Of a stretch of DNA of 52,119 nt, positions 31,465 to 40,004 are shown piece after piece (the first letter of the stretch is position 1; every line of letters starts with the position of its first letter). The notes under the pieces are model-generated. The model was not told the origin of the DNA. It saw nothing but the letters and a program-made list of their open reading frames with translations, and did no database searches. Source of the DNA: Lactococcus cremoris subsp. cremoris NBRC 100676 (lineage in GTDB: Bacteria; Bacillota; Bacilli; Lactobacillales; Streptococcaceae); assembly GCF_001591705.1 (NCBI RefSeq), contig NZ_BCVK01000009.1:1-52119 (forward strand), read 5' to 3'. The translations under genes and the position numbers were made by a program.

Positions 31465-32769
31465 ATGCCTCATAAAAATGAACAAAGCCAGGAGCAAAGT
31501 AACTCTAAATCTGCTGTCTTGGGACTCCAACATCTGTTGGCCATGTATTCAGGGTCAATTCTTGTCCCAATTATGATTGCTGGAGCTTTAAATTACTCGG
31601 CTACGCAATTAACTTATTTAATTTCAGCAGATATTTTCATGTGTGGTTTGGCCACTTTCTTGCAACTACAAATGCGTAAGCATTTTGGGATTGGTTTACC
31701 AGTAGTCCTAGGGGTAGCCTTTCAATCTGTTGCTCCTTTGATTATTATTGGACAAAGACATGGTTCAGGAGCTATGTTTGGTTCATTGATGGTTGCCGGA
31801 GTTTTCGTTATTTTGATTTCAGGAATTTTCTCTAAAATTCGTAAACTCTTTCCACCAATTGTCACTGGTTCAGTAATTACAACAATCGGTTTAAGTCTTA
31901 TTCCTGTGGCAATCGGAAATATGGGAAATAACGTTGAGAAGCCAACTATTCAAAGTTTAATTTTAGCTGTTTCTACTATTTTAATAATTTTACTCATTAA
32001 TATTTTTACTACTGGATTTATTCGTTCTATTGCGATATTGATTGGACTCATTGTTGGGACAATCATAGCAGCAAGTATGGGCTTGGTTGACTTTTCTGTT
32101 GTTTCTCAAGCACCATGGGCACACCTTCCTCAACCTTTCTATTTCTCAGCACCGAAATTCTATCTAGCGGATTCCTTAATGATGATAATTATTGCTATCG
32201 TTTCATTGGTTGAATCAACTGGTGTTTATTTGGCTCTTGCCGACATCACTGGTGAAAATCTTGATGAAAAACGTTTACGTAATGGTTATCGTGCAGAAGG
32301 ATTTGCTGTCTTTCTTGGAGGGATTTTCAATACCTTCCCTTACACAGGATTTTCACAAAACGTTGGTTTAGTGCAATTATCAGGAATTAAAACTCGTAAA
32401 CCAATTTATTTTACTGCAGGATTTTTAATTATTTTAGGACTTATCCCTAAATTTGCTGCTGTTGCACAACTTATTCCTACTCCCGTTCTTGGTGGAGCAA
32501 TGTTGATTATGTTTGGGATGGTCGCGACACAAGGGATTAGAATGTTAGCAAAAGTTGAATTTGAGGGTAATCAAAATCTTTTGATTGCCGCTGTTGCGAT
32601 TGCGATGGGTGTCGGATTTAACTCTACTAACTTGTTCACGGCTCTTCCAAGTTTCATTCAACCTTTTGTTTCTAATGGGATTGTGATGAGTACTGTTTCA
32701 GCGATTATCTTGAATTTGGTATTTAACCATGGAAAAAAAGATGAATTAGCTGCTGATGAAGCAAAATAA
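31465..32769 (+). CDS. pbuX: Xanthine permease
   Basis: The 434-residue protein has about 12-14 membrane spans and belongs to the nucleobase:cation symporter-2 family. Signature parts are the N-terminal GLQHLLAMYSGSILVPIMI, the VVLGVAFQSVAP segment, and LVESTGVYLALADITGENL with the conserved Glu of the substrate site. It follows xpt by 57 bases under the same guanine riboswitch, supplying xanthine for that enzyme. AAGGAAAATC precedes the ATG. Confidence 0.93.
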   Translation: MPHKNEQSQEQSNSKSAVLGLQHLLAMYSGSILVPIMIAGALNYSATQLTYLISADIFMCGLATFLQLQMRKHFGIGLPVVLGVAFQSVAPLIIIGQRHGSGAMFGSLMVAGVFVILISGIFSKIRKLFPPIVTGSVITTIGLSLIPVAIGNMGNNVEKPTIQSLILAVSTILIILLINIFTTGFIRSIAILIGLIVGTIIAASMGLVDFSVVSQAPWAHLPQPFYFSAPKFYLADSLMMIIIAIVSLVESTGVYLALADITGENLDEKRLRNGYRAEGFAVFLGGIFNTFPYTGFSQNVGLVQLSGIKTRKPIYFTAGFLIILGLIPKFAAVAQLIPTPVLGGAMLIMFGMVATQGIRMLAKVEFEGNQNLLIAAVAIAMGVGFNSTNLFTALPSFIQPFVSNGIVMSTVSAIILNLVFNHGKKDELAADEAK

Positions 32770-32797
32770 AAAAACCACCAAATGGTGGTTTTTTTAT
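32767..32797. terminator. Bidirectional terminator
   Basis: AAAAACCACCA and TGGTGGTTTTT are perfect complements with a two-base AA spacer, between convergent genes. Confidence 0.92.
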
Positions 32798-32803
32798 GTT
32801 ATT

Positions 32804-33214
32804 TCAAATTTCTTTTAAATCGCGTTCAAATTTCTTTTCTGAGTAGACCTCGAGCGAATCGTCAGGCGCAAGGACAAGGTACTCTCCAAGTCGTCCAAAG
32901 GCTGGAATGCGCACTTGATTGACTACGAGATAAATTGTATCCGGATAGGCATTACTCATCTTATTTGGCGAGATATAAAGGCCTAACCAGTCCAAGTGCT
33001 TTATCTCATTGCCTATATTATGTTGGTCAGCTGAATATTTTTGGGTCATTCCACTAGCTATTAGTTGCTGCTTGCTTGCAGTCTTCATAGCAAATTGGCC
33101 AGACCAGGAAATCTGCCCTTTTTCAAAGGATTCAAGAACCCAAGGTTCATTTTCGGGTTTACTGGTGCTGATTTTCCAAAAATCTATAATTGTATTTCCT
33201 AATTTTGCTTTCAT
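32804..33214 (-). CDS. Hypothetical protein
   Basis: The 136-residue protein has no membrane span or signal peptide and a mixed, soluble composition. The start ATG 33212-33214 has a good GAGGAG site, and a minus-strand TGcTATAAT lies at about 33281-33289, so it is a real gene. I do not recognise a family; the segment NQVRIPAFGRLGEYLVLAPDDSLEVYS is its most conserved-looking part. It sits between pbuX and trmL and shares no obvious function with them. Confidence 0.6.
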   Translation of the reverse strand: MKAKLGNTIIDFWKISTSKPENEPWVLESFEKGQISWSGQFAMKTASKQQLIASGMTQKYSADQHNIGNEIKHLDWLGLYISPNKMSNAYPDTIYLVVNQVRIPAFGRLGEYLVLAPDDSLEVYSEKKFERDLKEI

Positions 33215-33314
33215 ATCCTACTCCTCATCTATCTCTGTTCATAAAAAATAAAGCTCAAAATTAAGGGTCTTCGTTTGGCACCATTATAGCACTTCGGCTT
33301 TTAACATACAATAG

Positions 33315-33345
33315 AAAAAAGCTCTGCAAATTTGCAAAACTTTTT
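33315..33345 (-). terminator. trmL terminator (minus strand)
   Basis: On the minus strand AAAAAGTTTTGC pairs with GCAGAGCTTTTT across a short AT loop, using two wobble pairs, and ends in T6. Confidence 0.7.
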
Positions 33346-33367
33346 GTTAATAAATATATAGTTAAAA

Positions 33368-33877
33368 TTATTTTAACTTGTCTTTTTCATAAGTATGGAC
33401 AAGTTCTAATCCACGGAATTCTTGTTGTTTGAGTGCTTCGTAGACGATCATGCATGCGCAGTTAGAAAGGTTTAATGAGCGGACGTGTTCGTCATTCATT
33501 GGGATACGGATACATTCGTCACGGTGTTCGTGCATAAATTCTTCAGGTAGTCCAGTATCTTCACGGCCAAACAAGAAGTAGTGGTCTTTTTCATCATCAG
33601 AATAGTCAACATCAGAATAGACGTGTTCTGCAAATTTACTGACCAAATAAAGTTGGCCTCCGTCAGCAATTGAGTCCATAAAGTCTTGTAAATTTTTATG
33701 ATAGACAATATTTACTTTATCCCAATAGTCCAGACCAGCACGTTTGAGGTGTTTATCTGAAATTTCAAAACCAAAAGGTTCAATCAAATGTAAAACAGTA
33801 TTTGTAGCTGCACAGGTACGAGCAATATTTCCTGTATTGAAATGGATACGAGGTTCAAAAAGAGCAATATGATTCAT
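33368..33877 (-). CDS. trmL: tRNA (cytidine/uridine(34)-2'-O)-methyltransferase TrmL
   Basis: This SPOUT-family enzyme methylates the ribose of the wobble base in certain tRNA-Leu species. The 169-residue protein has the knot motifs [27 protein letters not shown] and [17 protein letters not shown] set the start at ATG 33875-33877 ([11 protein letters not shown]); the longer open frame to 33946 adds 23 residues without family similarity. The leader upstream includes a large inverted repeat and, further out, a terminator-like hairpin. Confidence 0.92.
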   Translation of the reverse strand: MNHIALFEPRIHFNTGNIARTCAATNTVLHLIEPFGFEISDKHLKRAGLDYWDKVNIVYHKNLQDFMDSIADGGQLYLVSKFAEHVYSDVDYSDDEKDHYFLFGREDTGLPEEFMHEHRDECIRIPMNDEHVRSLNLSNCACMIVYEALKQQEFRGLELVHTYEKDKLK

Positions 33878-33904
33878 GTGATACACTTTCTTAATAACAA
33901 AAAT

Positions 33905-34024
33905 TTTACTGACGGTTATGTCAGAACCCATTTGTACTTTCGTCAATTGGGTATGCGAGAATGTCAGTCAATAAAACAGAATTACGAGAGACATTTTACT
34001 TGCAGATATCAAACCGTCAGTAAA
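33905..34024. repeat. 13-bp perfect inverted repeat enclosing ~94 bp
   Basis: TTTACTGACGGTT (33905-33917) and AACCGTCAGTAAA (34012-34024) are exact complements. The ends carry the dispersed ACTGAC word. Inside, ACCCA (33927-33931) can pair with TGGGT (33948-33952). It may be a small terminal-repeat element or part of the trmL leader; no transposase is present. Confidence 0.55.
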
Positions 34025-34041
34025 TTAATTAAAGTAAAAAA

Positions 34042-34176
34042 CAAAAAAACTAGACCCCTCGGAGTCAATCTCAGCAAGAAGTCTAGTTGGGGGACTAATT
34101 TGCTTTAATCATAACAGGAAAGATTGAAACAAATTAATATAATTGATATCATACCACTTCTTTTTGCATTTGTAAA
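34042..34176 (-). ncRNA. Candidate small RNA or attenuated trmL leader
   Basis: On the minus strand TTTACA (34171-34176) and TATGAT (34148-34153) are 17 bp apart, giving a start near 34141. The RNA has an AATTTG/CAAATT stem-loop holding a CU-rich TCTTTCCT segment, a free CCCCC, then AACTAGAC (34081-34088) pairing with GTCTAGTT (34048-34055) and seven U. The ~100-nt product is not coding. It could act as a trans-acting small RNA with anti-Shine-Dalgarno sequence, or as a trmL attenuator. Confidence 0.55.
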
Positions 34177-34256
34177 GGAAAAACTTAAATTTTTTTATAA
34201 AAAACAAAATAATTGATTAAAAGGTGTACGGAGAACTGAACTTGTCAAAGCGAAAA

Positions 34257-34276
34257 TAGCAAAATTTTGCTATAAT
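34257..34276 (+). promoter_or_regulatory. dfr promoter with overlapping palindrome
   Basis: TGcTATAAT (34268-34276) is the extended -10. TAGCAAAATTTTGCTA (34257-34272) is a perfect 16-bp palindrome covering its upstream part, a plausible operator. Confidence 0.6.
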
Positions 34277-34308
34277 AGAAAAAGTAAAAATCAATGAGAG
34301 GGGTTGCT

Positions 34309-34815
34309 ATGATAATTGGAATATGGGCAGAAGATGAGCAAGGACTTATCGGAGAAGCTGACAAAATGCCTTGGTCTTTACCTGCTGAACAAAAACATTT
34401 TAAAGAAACAACCATGAATCAAGTGATTTTGATGGGACGAAAAACCTTTGAAGGAATGAACAAACGTGTTTTGCCGGGGAGAATAAGTATTATTTTAACT
34501 CGTGACGAAACTTATCAATCTGAAAATGAAAAAGTTCTCATCATGCACAGCCCTAAAGAAGTTCTGGATTGGTATTATAAGCAGGATAAAGACTTGTTTA
34601 TCACGGGAGGCGCTGAAATATTAGCCCTTTTTGAATCAGAACTTGAATTGCTTTATCGAACAGTTGTTCATGAAAAATTTCAAGGAGATACTTATTTCCC
34701 AACTCATTTTGACTTTGGGAAATTCAAAGTGGTTTCGGAAATTTTTCACGATAAAGATGAGCGAAATGCTTATACTTTTACGATTAAAAAATATGAAAAA
34801 GTGAAACAACCATGA
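34309..34815 (+). CDS. folA: Dihydrofolate reductase
   Basis: DHFR reduces dihydrofolate to tetrahydrofolate with NADPH. The 168-residue protein begins MIIGIWAEDEQGLIGEADKMPW, with the Trp and acidic active-site region, and has ILMGRKTFEGM and LFITGGAEILALF for cofactor binding. ATG 34309 is chosen because GAGAGGGG lies five bases upstream; an in-frame ATG at 34294 lies before that site. It opens the folate/clpX gene run. Confidence 0.95.
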   Translation: MIIGIWAEDEQGLIGEADKMPWSLPAEQKHFKETTMNQVILMGRKTFEGMNKRVLPGRISIILTRDETYQSENEKVLIMHSPKEVLDWYYKQDKDLFITGGAEILALFESELELLYRTVVHEKFQGDTYFPTHFDFGKFKVVSEIFHDKDERNAYTFTIKKYEKVKQP

Positions 34816-34982
34816 CAAAATCAATTTTTGGGCTTTTCACAGCTCTCCTTTGTTGGATTAGCATTGTCATTGCGATTCAATGCTTTAGAAAAAAACGTTG
34901 GGGCTTAGGAGTATTATTTTTACTTAATGCTTTTACTAATCTCGTAAATACTATTCATGCTTTTTCTGGAACTTTGTTTTAA
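34812..34982 (+). CDS. Small membrane protein, translationally coupled to folA
   Basis: This 56-residue open frame starts at ATG 34812, which overlaps the folA stop in ATGA. It encodes two hydrophobic segments (SIFGLFTALLCWISIVIAI and GVLFLLNAFTNLVNTIHAF) separated by the basic loop FRKKRWG. The overlap and the amphipathic, membrane-like composition argue that it is real and translated by re-initiation. I recognise no family. Confidence 0.65.
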   Translation: MTKSIFGLFTALLCWISIVIAIQCFRKKRWGLGVLFLLNAFTNLVNTIHAFSGTLF

Positions 34983-35012
34983 AAGTATTTAGAAAAAGTA
35001 TGTTATATAAGT

Positions 35013-35041
35013 AAGCTAACGACTATCAGTTTTATAGGTTA
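35013..35041 (+). promoter_or_regulatory. clpX leader hairpin
   Basis: GCTAAC (35013-35018) pairs with GTTAGC (35036-35041). TGtTATATA at 35000-35008 is a likely extended -10 for clpX. No CtsR or CIRCE box was seen. Confidence 0.5.
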
Positions 35042-35063
35042 GCACAATCAGGAAAAAATAACT

Positions 35064-36299
35064 ATGTCAAATACACAAAATCTAAATATTCATTGCTCTT
35101 TCTGCGGAAAGAGTCAAGATGATGTAAAAAAGATGATTGCCGGTTCAGATGTTTATATCTGTAACGAATGTATCGAACTTTCAACTCGTATCTTGGAAGA
35201 AGAATTAAAAGAAGAACAAGATTCAGAGATGCTTGAAGTTAAGACGCCAAAAGAAATGTTTGACCATTTGAATGAATACGTTATTGGTCAAGAAAAGGCC
35301 AAACGTGCGCTTGCAGTTGCGGTTTATAATCATTATAAAAGAATTAATTTTACAGCAAGTAAAATTGCTGAAGATATTGAGCTTCAAAAATCAAATATCT
35401 TACTCATTGGTCCAACAGGTTCAGGAAAGACTTTCCTTGCACAGACTTTAGCAAAATCACTCAATGTTCCTTTTGCCATTGCTGATGCGACAAGTTTGAC
35501 TGAAGCAGGTTATGTGGGAGAAGATGTTGAAAATATTCTCTTAAAACTTTTGCAAGCCAGTGACTTTAATATCGAACGTGCCGAACATGGAATTATTTAC
35601 ATTGATGAAATCGATAAGATTGCTAAAAAATCTGAAAATGTTTCAATCACTCGTGATGTTTCGGGTGAAGGAGTTCAACAAGCCCTTCTAAAAATTATTG
35701 AAGGAACAGTTGCCAGTGTTCCACCACAAGGTGGACGTAAACACCCTAATCAAGAAATGATTCAAATAGACACCAAAAATATTTTGTTTATTGTTGGTGG
35801 GGCTTTTGATGGAATTGAAGAAATTGTCAAACAACGTTTGGGTGAAAAAATCATTGGTTTTGGTGCCAATAATAAAAAATTGAGCGATGAAGATTCTTAT
35901 ATGCAAGAAATTATCGCTGAGGATATTCAAAAGTTTGGGTTGATTCCTGAATTTATTGGACGTCTTCCGATTGTAGCTGCCTTAGAACGCTTAACTGAAG
36001 AAGACTTAATTCAAATTTTGACAGAGCCTAAAAATGCTTTGATTAAACAATATAAACAACTTTTGTTATTTGATAATGTTGAACTTGAATTTAAAGATGG
36101 AGCTCTTATGGCTATTGCGAAAAAAGCAATTGAGCGTAAAACAGGTGCGCGTGGGCTTCGTTCAATTATTGAAGAAGTGATGATGGATATTATGTTTGAA
36201 GTTCCAAGTCATGAAGAAATTACAAAAGTTATCATTACTGAAGCAGTTATTGACGGAAAAGCTGAGCCAGAAATGATTCGAGAGGCCGATAAAAAATGA
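35064..36299 (+). CDS. clpX: ATP-dependent Clp protease ATP-binding subunit ClpX
   Basis: The 411-residue unfoldase feeds substrates to ClpP. An N-terminal zinc-binding domain has C11, C14, C33 and C36. The AAA+ core has Walker A GPTGSGKT, Walker [12 protein letters not shown], and the pore region [23 protein letters not shown] lies in the C-terminal small domain. The stop overlaps the ysxC start by four bases. Confidence 0.97.
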   Translation: MSNTQNLNIHCSFCGKSQDDVKKMIAGSDVYICNECIELSTRILEEELKEEQDSEMLEVKTPKEMFDHLNEYVIGQEKAKRALAVAVYNHYKRINFTASKIAEDIELQKSNILLIGPTGSGKTFLAQTLAKSLNVPFAIADATSLTEAGYVGEDVENILLKLLQASDFNIERAEHGIIYIDEIDKIAKKSENVSITRDVSGEGVQQALLKIIEGTVASVPPQGGRKHPNQEMIQIDTKNILFIVGGAFDGIEEIVKQRLGEKIIGFGANNKKLSDEDSYMQEIIAEDIQKFGLIPEFIGRLPIVAALERLTEEDLIQILTEPKNALIKQYKQLLLFDNVELEFKDGALMAIAKKAIERKTGARGLRSIIEEVMMDIMFEVPSHEEITKVIITEAVIDGKAEPEMIREADKK

Positions 36300-36883
36300 C
36301 CATTAATACAAATAATCTGACAATAACAATTTCAGCAGCATCAAAAAAACAATATCCTGAAAACGATTGGCCAGAAATTGCCTTAGCAGGTCGTTCAAAT
36401 GTTGGTAAATCAAGTTTTATTAATACTTTATTGAATCGCAAGAACTTTGCTAGAACTTCTGGTCAGCCAGGGAAGACGCAGTTGCTCAATTTTTATAATA
36501 TTGATGATCAACTTCATTTCGTTGACGTACCTGGATATGGTTATGCCCGTGTGTCAAAAAAAGAACGTGAAAAATGGGGCAAGATGATTGAAGAGTATTT
36601 GACAACACGTGAAAATTTAAAAGCGGTTGTCAGTCTAGTTGATATTCGTCATGAACCTTCAGAAGATGATTTGATGATGTATGAGTTTTTAAAATACTAT
36701 CATATTCCAGTGATTTTAGTTGCAACCAAAGCGGATAAAGTTCCACGTGGTAAGTGGAATAAACATGAATCAATTATCAAAAAAGCAATGAAATTTGATA
36801 GTACAGATGATTTTATTATCTTTTCTTCAACCGATAAGACAGGAATTGAAGAAGCTTGGACAGCAATTTTGAAATATCTCTGA
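36296..36883 (+). CDS. ysxC: Ribosome biogenesis GTPase YsxC/EngB
   Basis: The 195-residue GTPase acts in 50S subunit assembly. G1 is [11 protein letters not shown]3 is [12 protein letters not shown], and G4 is [12 protein letters not shown], all characteristic of the EngB family. It is translationally coupled to clpX by an ATGA overlap, the common clpX-ysxC arrangement of Firmicutes. Confidence 0.96.
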   Translation: MTINTNNLTITISAASKKQYPENDWPEIALAGRSNVGKSSFINTLLNRKNFARTSGQPGKTQLLNFYNIDDQLHFVDVPGYGYARVSKKEREKWGKMIEEYLTTRENLKAVVSLVDIRHEPSEDDLMMYEFLKYYHIPVILVATKADKVPRGKWNKHESIIKKAMKFDSTDDFIIFSSTDKTGIEEAWTAILKYL

Positions 36884-36936
36884 AAATAGTGCTATGAAGA
36901 GATTCATAGCCTTTTCTACACTTAAAAAGAGGAATT

Positions 36937-37287
36937 ATGTACAAAATAAAACTTAATAATATGAAATTTAGAGCGCATATTGGTGTGCTTTCTGAAGAAA
37001 AAATTTTGGGTCAGAATCTTGAAATTGATATAATTGTGGAAACGAATTTTGATTTCTCAGGGAAAGATGAATTAGATGAAACTTTGTCTTATGTAGATTT
37101 TTACGAAGCAACCAAAGCAGTTGTAGAGGCTTCGAAAGCCGATTTGATTGAACATGTTGCCTTTGAAATTATTCAGGCTGTAAAAGCAAGTTCAGAAGGG
37201 ATTTCAGCAGTTGAGGTCCATCTTAGAAAATTAGCTGTTCCGATCGAAGGTATCTTTGATTCTGCTGAAATCGAGATGAGAGGGTAG
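36937..37287 (+). CDS. folB: Dihydroneopterin aldolase
   Basis: FolB splits 7,8-dihydroneopterin into 6-hydroxymethyldihydropterin and glycolaldehyde. The 116-residue protein has MKFRAHIGVLSEEKILGQ and LDETLSYVDFYEATKAVVE, the latter with the active-site Tyr region, and the pterin Glu in LIEHVAFEI. It lies between ysxC and folKE, after an AAGAGG ribosome site. Confidence 0.93.
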   Translation: MYKIKLNNMKFRAHIGVLSEEKILGQNLEIDIIVETNFDFSGKDELDETLSYVDFYEATKAVVEASKADLIEHVAFEIIQAVKASSEGISAVEVHLRKLAVPIEGIFDSAEIEMRG

Positions 37288-37366
37288 ATTTATCTGCTAA
37301 GATAAACATTTTACAGACAAAGTAGGAGAACATAATCATAAAAGATTGTGTCTAAATGGAGGACTT

Positions 37367-38416
37367 ATGCAAACAACTTATTTAAGCATGGGAAGTAATA
37401 TTGGGGACCGTCAGTATTATTTACATGAAGCCATTCGTTTATTGGGAAAACACCCGAAAATTATGATTGAAAAAGTATCAAATTTTTATGAAAGTTCTCC
37501 AGTTGGTGGCGTCAAACAAGATGATTTTACAAATTTAGCTTTAAAGGTGGCCACACTACTTGAACCCTTAGAATTATTAGATTTTATTCATGAAGTTGAA
37601 CTTTCTTTAAATCGTGAGCGAAAAATTCACTGGGGACCAAGAACAATTGATATTGATATTATTTTCTATGGAGATTCAGAAATTCAAGAAGAAAATTTGA
37701 TTGTTCCACATAAAGAAGCTTTTAATCGTTTATTTGTTTTAAAGCCTATATTTGAGCTTTTAAGCAATGATTTTAAGTATTATGAGCCAATTCGCGAGGC
37801 AATTGCTAAACTTTCAGAAAGCGAGCAAGAACTGCATGTGATTGAAGAAGAAAAGTCTCCAAAAAGTCGTATTGAAGAGGCGGTCAAAGAAATTCTTTTT
37901 GCAGTGGGTGAGGATCCAAATCGAGAGGGATTGCTTGAAACTCCTGCCAGAGTAGCTAAAATGTATGAACAAATTCTTTCATCACAACGTTTGACAAACT
38001 TTAATGAATACAAACTTTTTGAAATTGATTCTTCTAAGAATGATTCAATTGTGCTGATTAAAGATATTCCATTTTATTCAATGTGTGAGCATCACATGCT
38101 ACCATTCTTTGGAAAGGCTCATGTTGCTTATATTCCTGATGGTGGACGCATCATTGGATTATCGAAAATTCCTCGTTTAGTTAATTATGTTTCTCGTAAA
38201 CTTTCGGTGCAAGAAAATATTACTCATGATATTGCCGATATTTTGACGAATATTTTAAAACCCAAAGGAGTGGCTGTTCTTGTTGAGGGACGTCACATGT
38301 GCGTGGAAATGCGCGGAGTGAAAAAAGTAAATTCGTTGACCAAAACTTCTTATTTCTTAGGTGAATTTAAAGAAAACAGCGAAAAAAGAATGGAATTTTT
38401 AGAAAGTCTTTTATGA
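37367..38416 (+). CDS. folKE: Fused HPPK / GTP cyclohydrolase I
   Basis: This 349-residue fusion joins two non-consecutive folate steps. Residues 1 to ~155 are 6-hydroxymethyl-dihydropterin pyrophosphokinase (TYLSMGSNIGDRQYYLHEAI, WGPRTIDIDIIFYG). From ~165 it is GTP cyclohydrolase I (EDPNREGLLETPARVAKMY, the zinc motif MCEHHMLPFFGKAHVAYIP, EGRHMCVEMRG). The fusion is known from lactococci. ATG 37367 follows GGAGG. The stop overlaps folP by four bases. Confidence 0.95.
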   Translation: MQTTYLSMGSNIGDRQYYLHEAIRLLGKHPKIMIEKVSNFYESSPVGGVKQDDFTNLALKVATLLEPLELLDFIHEVELSLNRERKIHWGPRTIDIDIIFYGDSEIQEENLIVPHKEAFNRLFVLKPIFELLSNDFKYYEPIREAIAKLSESEQELHVIEEEKSPKSRIEEAVKEILFAVGEDPNREGLLETPARVAKMYEQILSSQRLTNFNEYKLFEIDSSKNDSIVLIKDIPFYSMCEHHMLPFFGKAHVAYIPDGGRIIGLSKIPRLVNYVSRKLSVQENITHDIADILTNILKPKGVAVLVEGRHMCVEMRGVKKVNSLTKTSYFLGEFKENSEKRMEFLESLL

Positions 38417-39486
38417 AAATCTTAGAACTTAATCAAGGATCTTTTTCTTTAAAAAATATTGTGATAAAATTTGAAGAATTAAGTAATGATGAATTGACAG
38501 GCTTACAAAAAAAGCTTTATAGGATTGGAAGTCTTGCAAAACTGAGCGAAAATAGTTTTCTAGCTGTTTTAACTATTGATGAGTTGGCAAAACTACTTAA
38601 TCATTTGGAAAATATTGAAGTAAAAAATGAGCTTGAATTGATTTATAAACGGCATCAAATTATTTGGTCAGGAAAAAATTTCAATTTTGATTTGACTAGA
38701 AAATCAATCGTTTACTCAATTGTTAATGTTACTCCCGATTCTTTTTATGATGGTAATCCAGATAATTTAAACATTTCCCATATTCTTAAAAGAGTAGAGT
38801 CCGATTTAGAAAATGGAGCATCTGTACTTGAGTTAGGTGGAAAATCATCTCGTCCTGGTTATGCGGACATTAGTCCAGAGGAAGAATGGAGCAGATTAAA
38901 AGAACCCATTTCTCAAATTAGAAAGTATTTTCCAAAAGCTGTCTTAGCCGTGGATACGGATGAAGCTTATGTTATGGAAAGGGTGTTAGAGGCTGGTGTC
39001 GATATTATTAATGATATTGATGGTTTTGACACAGCGGATAAGCTAAAAGTGATTGAAAAGTACCAGCCAGCAGTGGTTGCCATGAATAATGGTCGGGCAG
39101 GTTTTAAGTATGCTGACAATGTCTATGAAGAACTTCCTTTATTTTTTAAAGATAAAAAAATCGAACTGACTCAGCTTGGACTGAATCCTGAAAAAATTTC
39201 TATTGACCCCGGAGTTGGTTTTTTCAATGGAGATTCAGGCTCTGATAGTCTTCAACGTGTTAAAACAACGGAACTTTTGAGCAGACTTGGTCTGCCGGTC
39301 ATGATTGCGATTTCTCGCAAGTCATTTATGGGAAGACTCTTCAATGCTCAAGGAGAAGAGCGACTTTTTTCAAGTTTGATCTTAGAGGGACAAATGGTTG
39401 CTGACGGTGGACGTATCCTTAGAGTTCATGATGTGAAAGAAACGAAACGTTTGCTTGATGCAATTGAAATTTATAAGGAATTTTAA
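38413..39486 (+). CDS. folP: Dihydropteroate synthase
   Basis: FolP condenses hydroxymethyl-dihydropterin pyrophosphate with p-aminobenzoate and is the sulfonamide target. The pterin-binding barrel begins near residue 97 ([11 protein letters not shown]) and has [19 protein letters not shown] and SIDPGVGFF. At 357 residues it is about 80-90 longer than typical enzymes, owing to an N-terminal extension without obvious motif. It is coupled to folKE by ATGA and followed two bases later by folQ. Confidence 0.93.
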   Translation: MKILELNQGSFSLKNIVIKFEELSNDELTGLQKKLYRIGSLAKLSENSFLAVLTIDELAKLLNHLENIEVKNELELIYKRHQIIWSGKNFNFDLTRKSIVYSIVNVTPDSFYDGNPDNLNISHILKRVESDLENGASVLELGGKSSRPGYADISPEEEWSRLKEPISQIRKYFPKAVLAVDTDEAYVMERVLEAGVDIINDIDGFDTADKLKVIEKYQPAVVAMNNGRAGFKYADNVYEELPLFFKDKKIELTQLGLNPEKISIDPGVGFFNGDSGSDSLQRVKTTELLSRLGLPVMIAISRKSFMGRLFNAQGEERLFSSLILEGQMVADGGRILRVHDVKETKRLLDAIEIYKEF

Positions 39487-39488
39487 TC

Positions 39489-39989
39489 ATGAATGAGGAT
39501 TTGATTTCTCAAATAAAAGAAGTGGTAACTGCTGAAAATCAGGAAAAATTGATAAAAATTATTCAATCACTGGAAAGTTCAAATTATGAGTTACGTGGTA
39601 AAATTAACCCAGATTTGCAACTTTCAGCCAGTACCCTAGTTTTCAAAGAAGATAAATTGTTTTTTATTGAGCATCCTTATCAAAAGGAGCTCTTACTTCC
39701 TGCTGGGCATGTTGAATTGAAAGAAAGCCCGTTGGACACTGCGATTCGCGAGTTTCATGAAGAAACAGGTCTTTTTGCAAAAAAAATGGGTAAGCTAGTA
39801 GATGTTAATTTGATTGATATTCCATTTAATGAAATAAAAAATGAAAAAAAACATCGGCACATTGATTTTCGCTATCTCTTGGAGTTGGAAGAACAAGAAG
39901 CTGAGCTTGCTGAGCTACCTTTTTTTCTCCTTGAACTAGAAGAAGCACCAGAAGAGTTTAAAAAGTATTATCGTTATAAGAACATATAA
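39489..39989 (+). CDS. folQ: Nudix dihydroneopterin triphosphate pyrophosphohydrolase
   Basis: The 166-residue protein carries a full Nudix box from G73 to L95 (GHVELKESP then [11 protein letters not shown]). The lactococcal gene in this position (ylgG) has been shown to remove pyrophosphate from dihydroneopterin triphosphate, the folate step missing from many genomes. Location inside the folate operon, two bases after folP, supports that role here. Confidence 0.88.
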   Translation: MNEDLISQIKEVVTAENQEKLIKIIQSLESSNYELRGKINPDLQLSASTLVFKEDKLFFIEHPYQKELLLPAGHVELKESPLDTAIREFHEETGLFAKKMGKLVDVNLIDIPFNEIKNEKKHRHIDFRYLLELEEQEAELAELPFFLLELEEAPEEFKKYYRYKNI

Positions 39990-40004
39990 TAGAAAAGGTC
40001 AAAA

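Noticed and set aside
33842-34108. Plus-strand open frame opposite trmL and its leader
   Set aside because: It has no ribosome site, starts inside trmL antisense and has no family resemblance.
34021-34110. T-box or TPP riboswitch before trmL
   Set aside because: No T-box GGGTGGNACCGCG core and no TPP core; the CTGAGA word alone is not enough.
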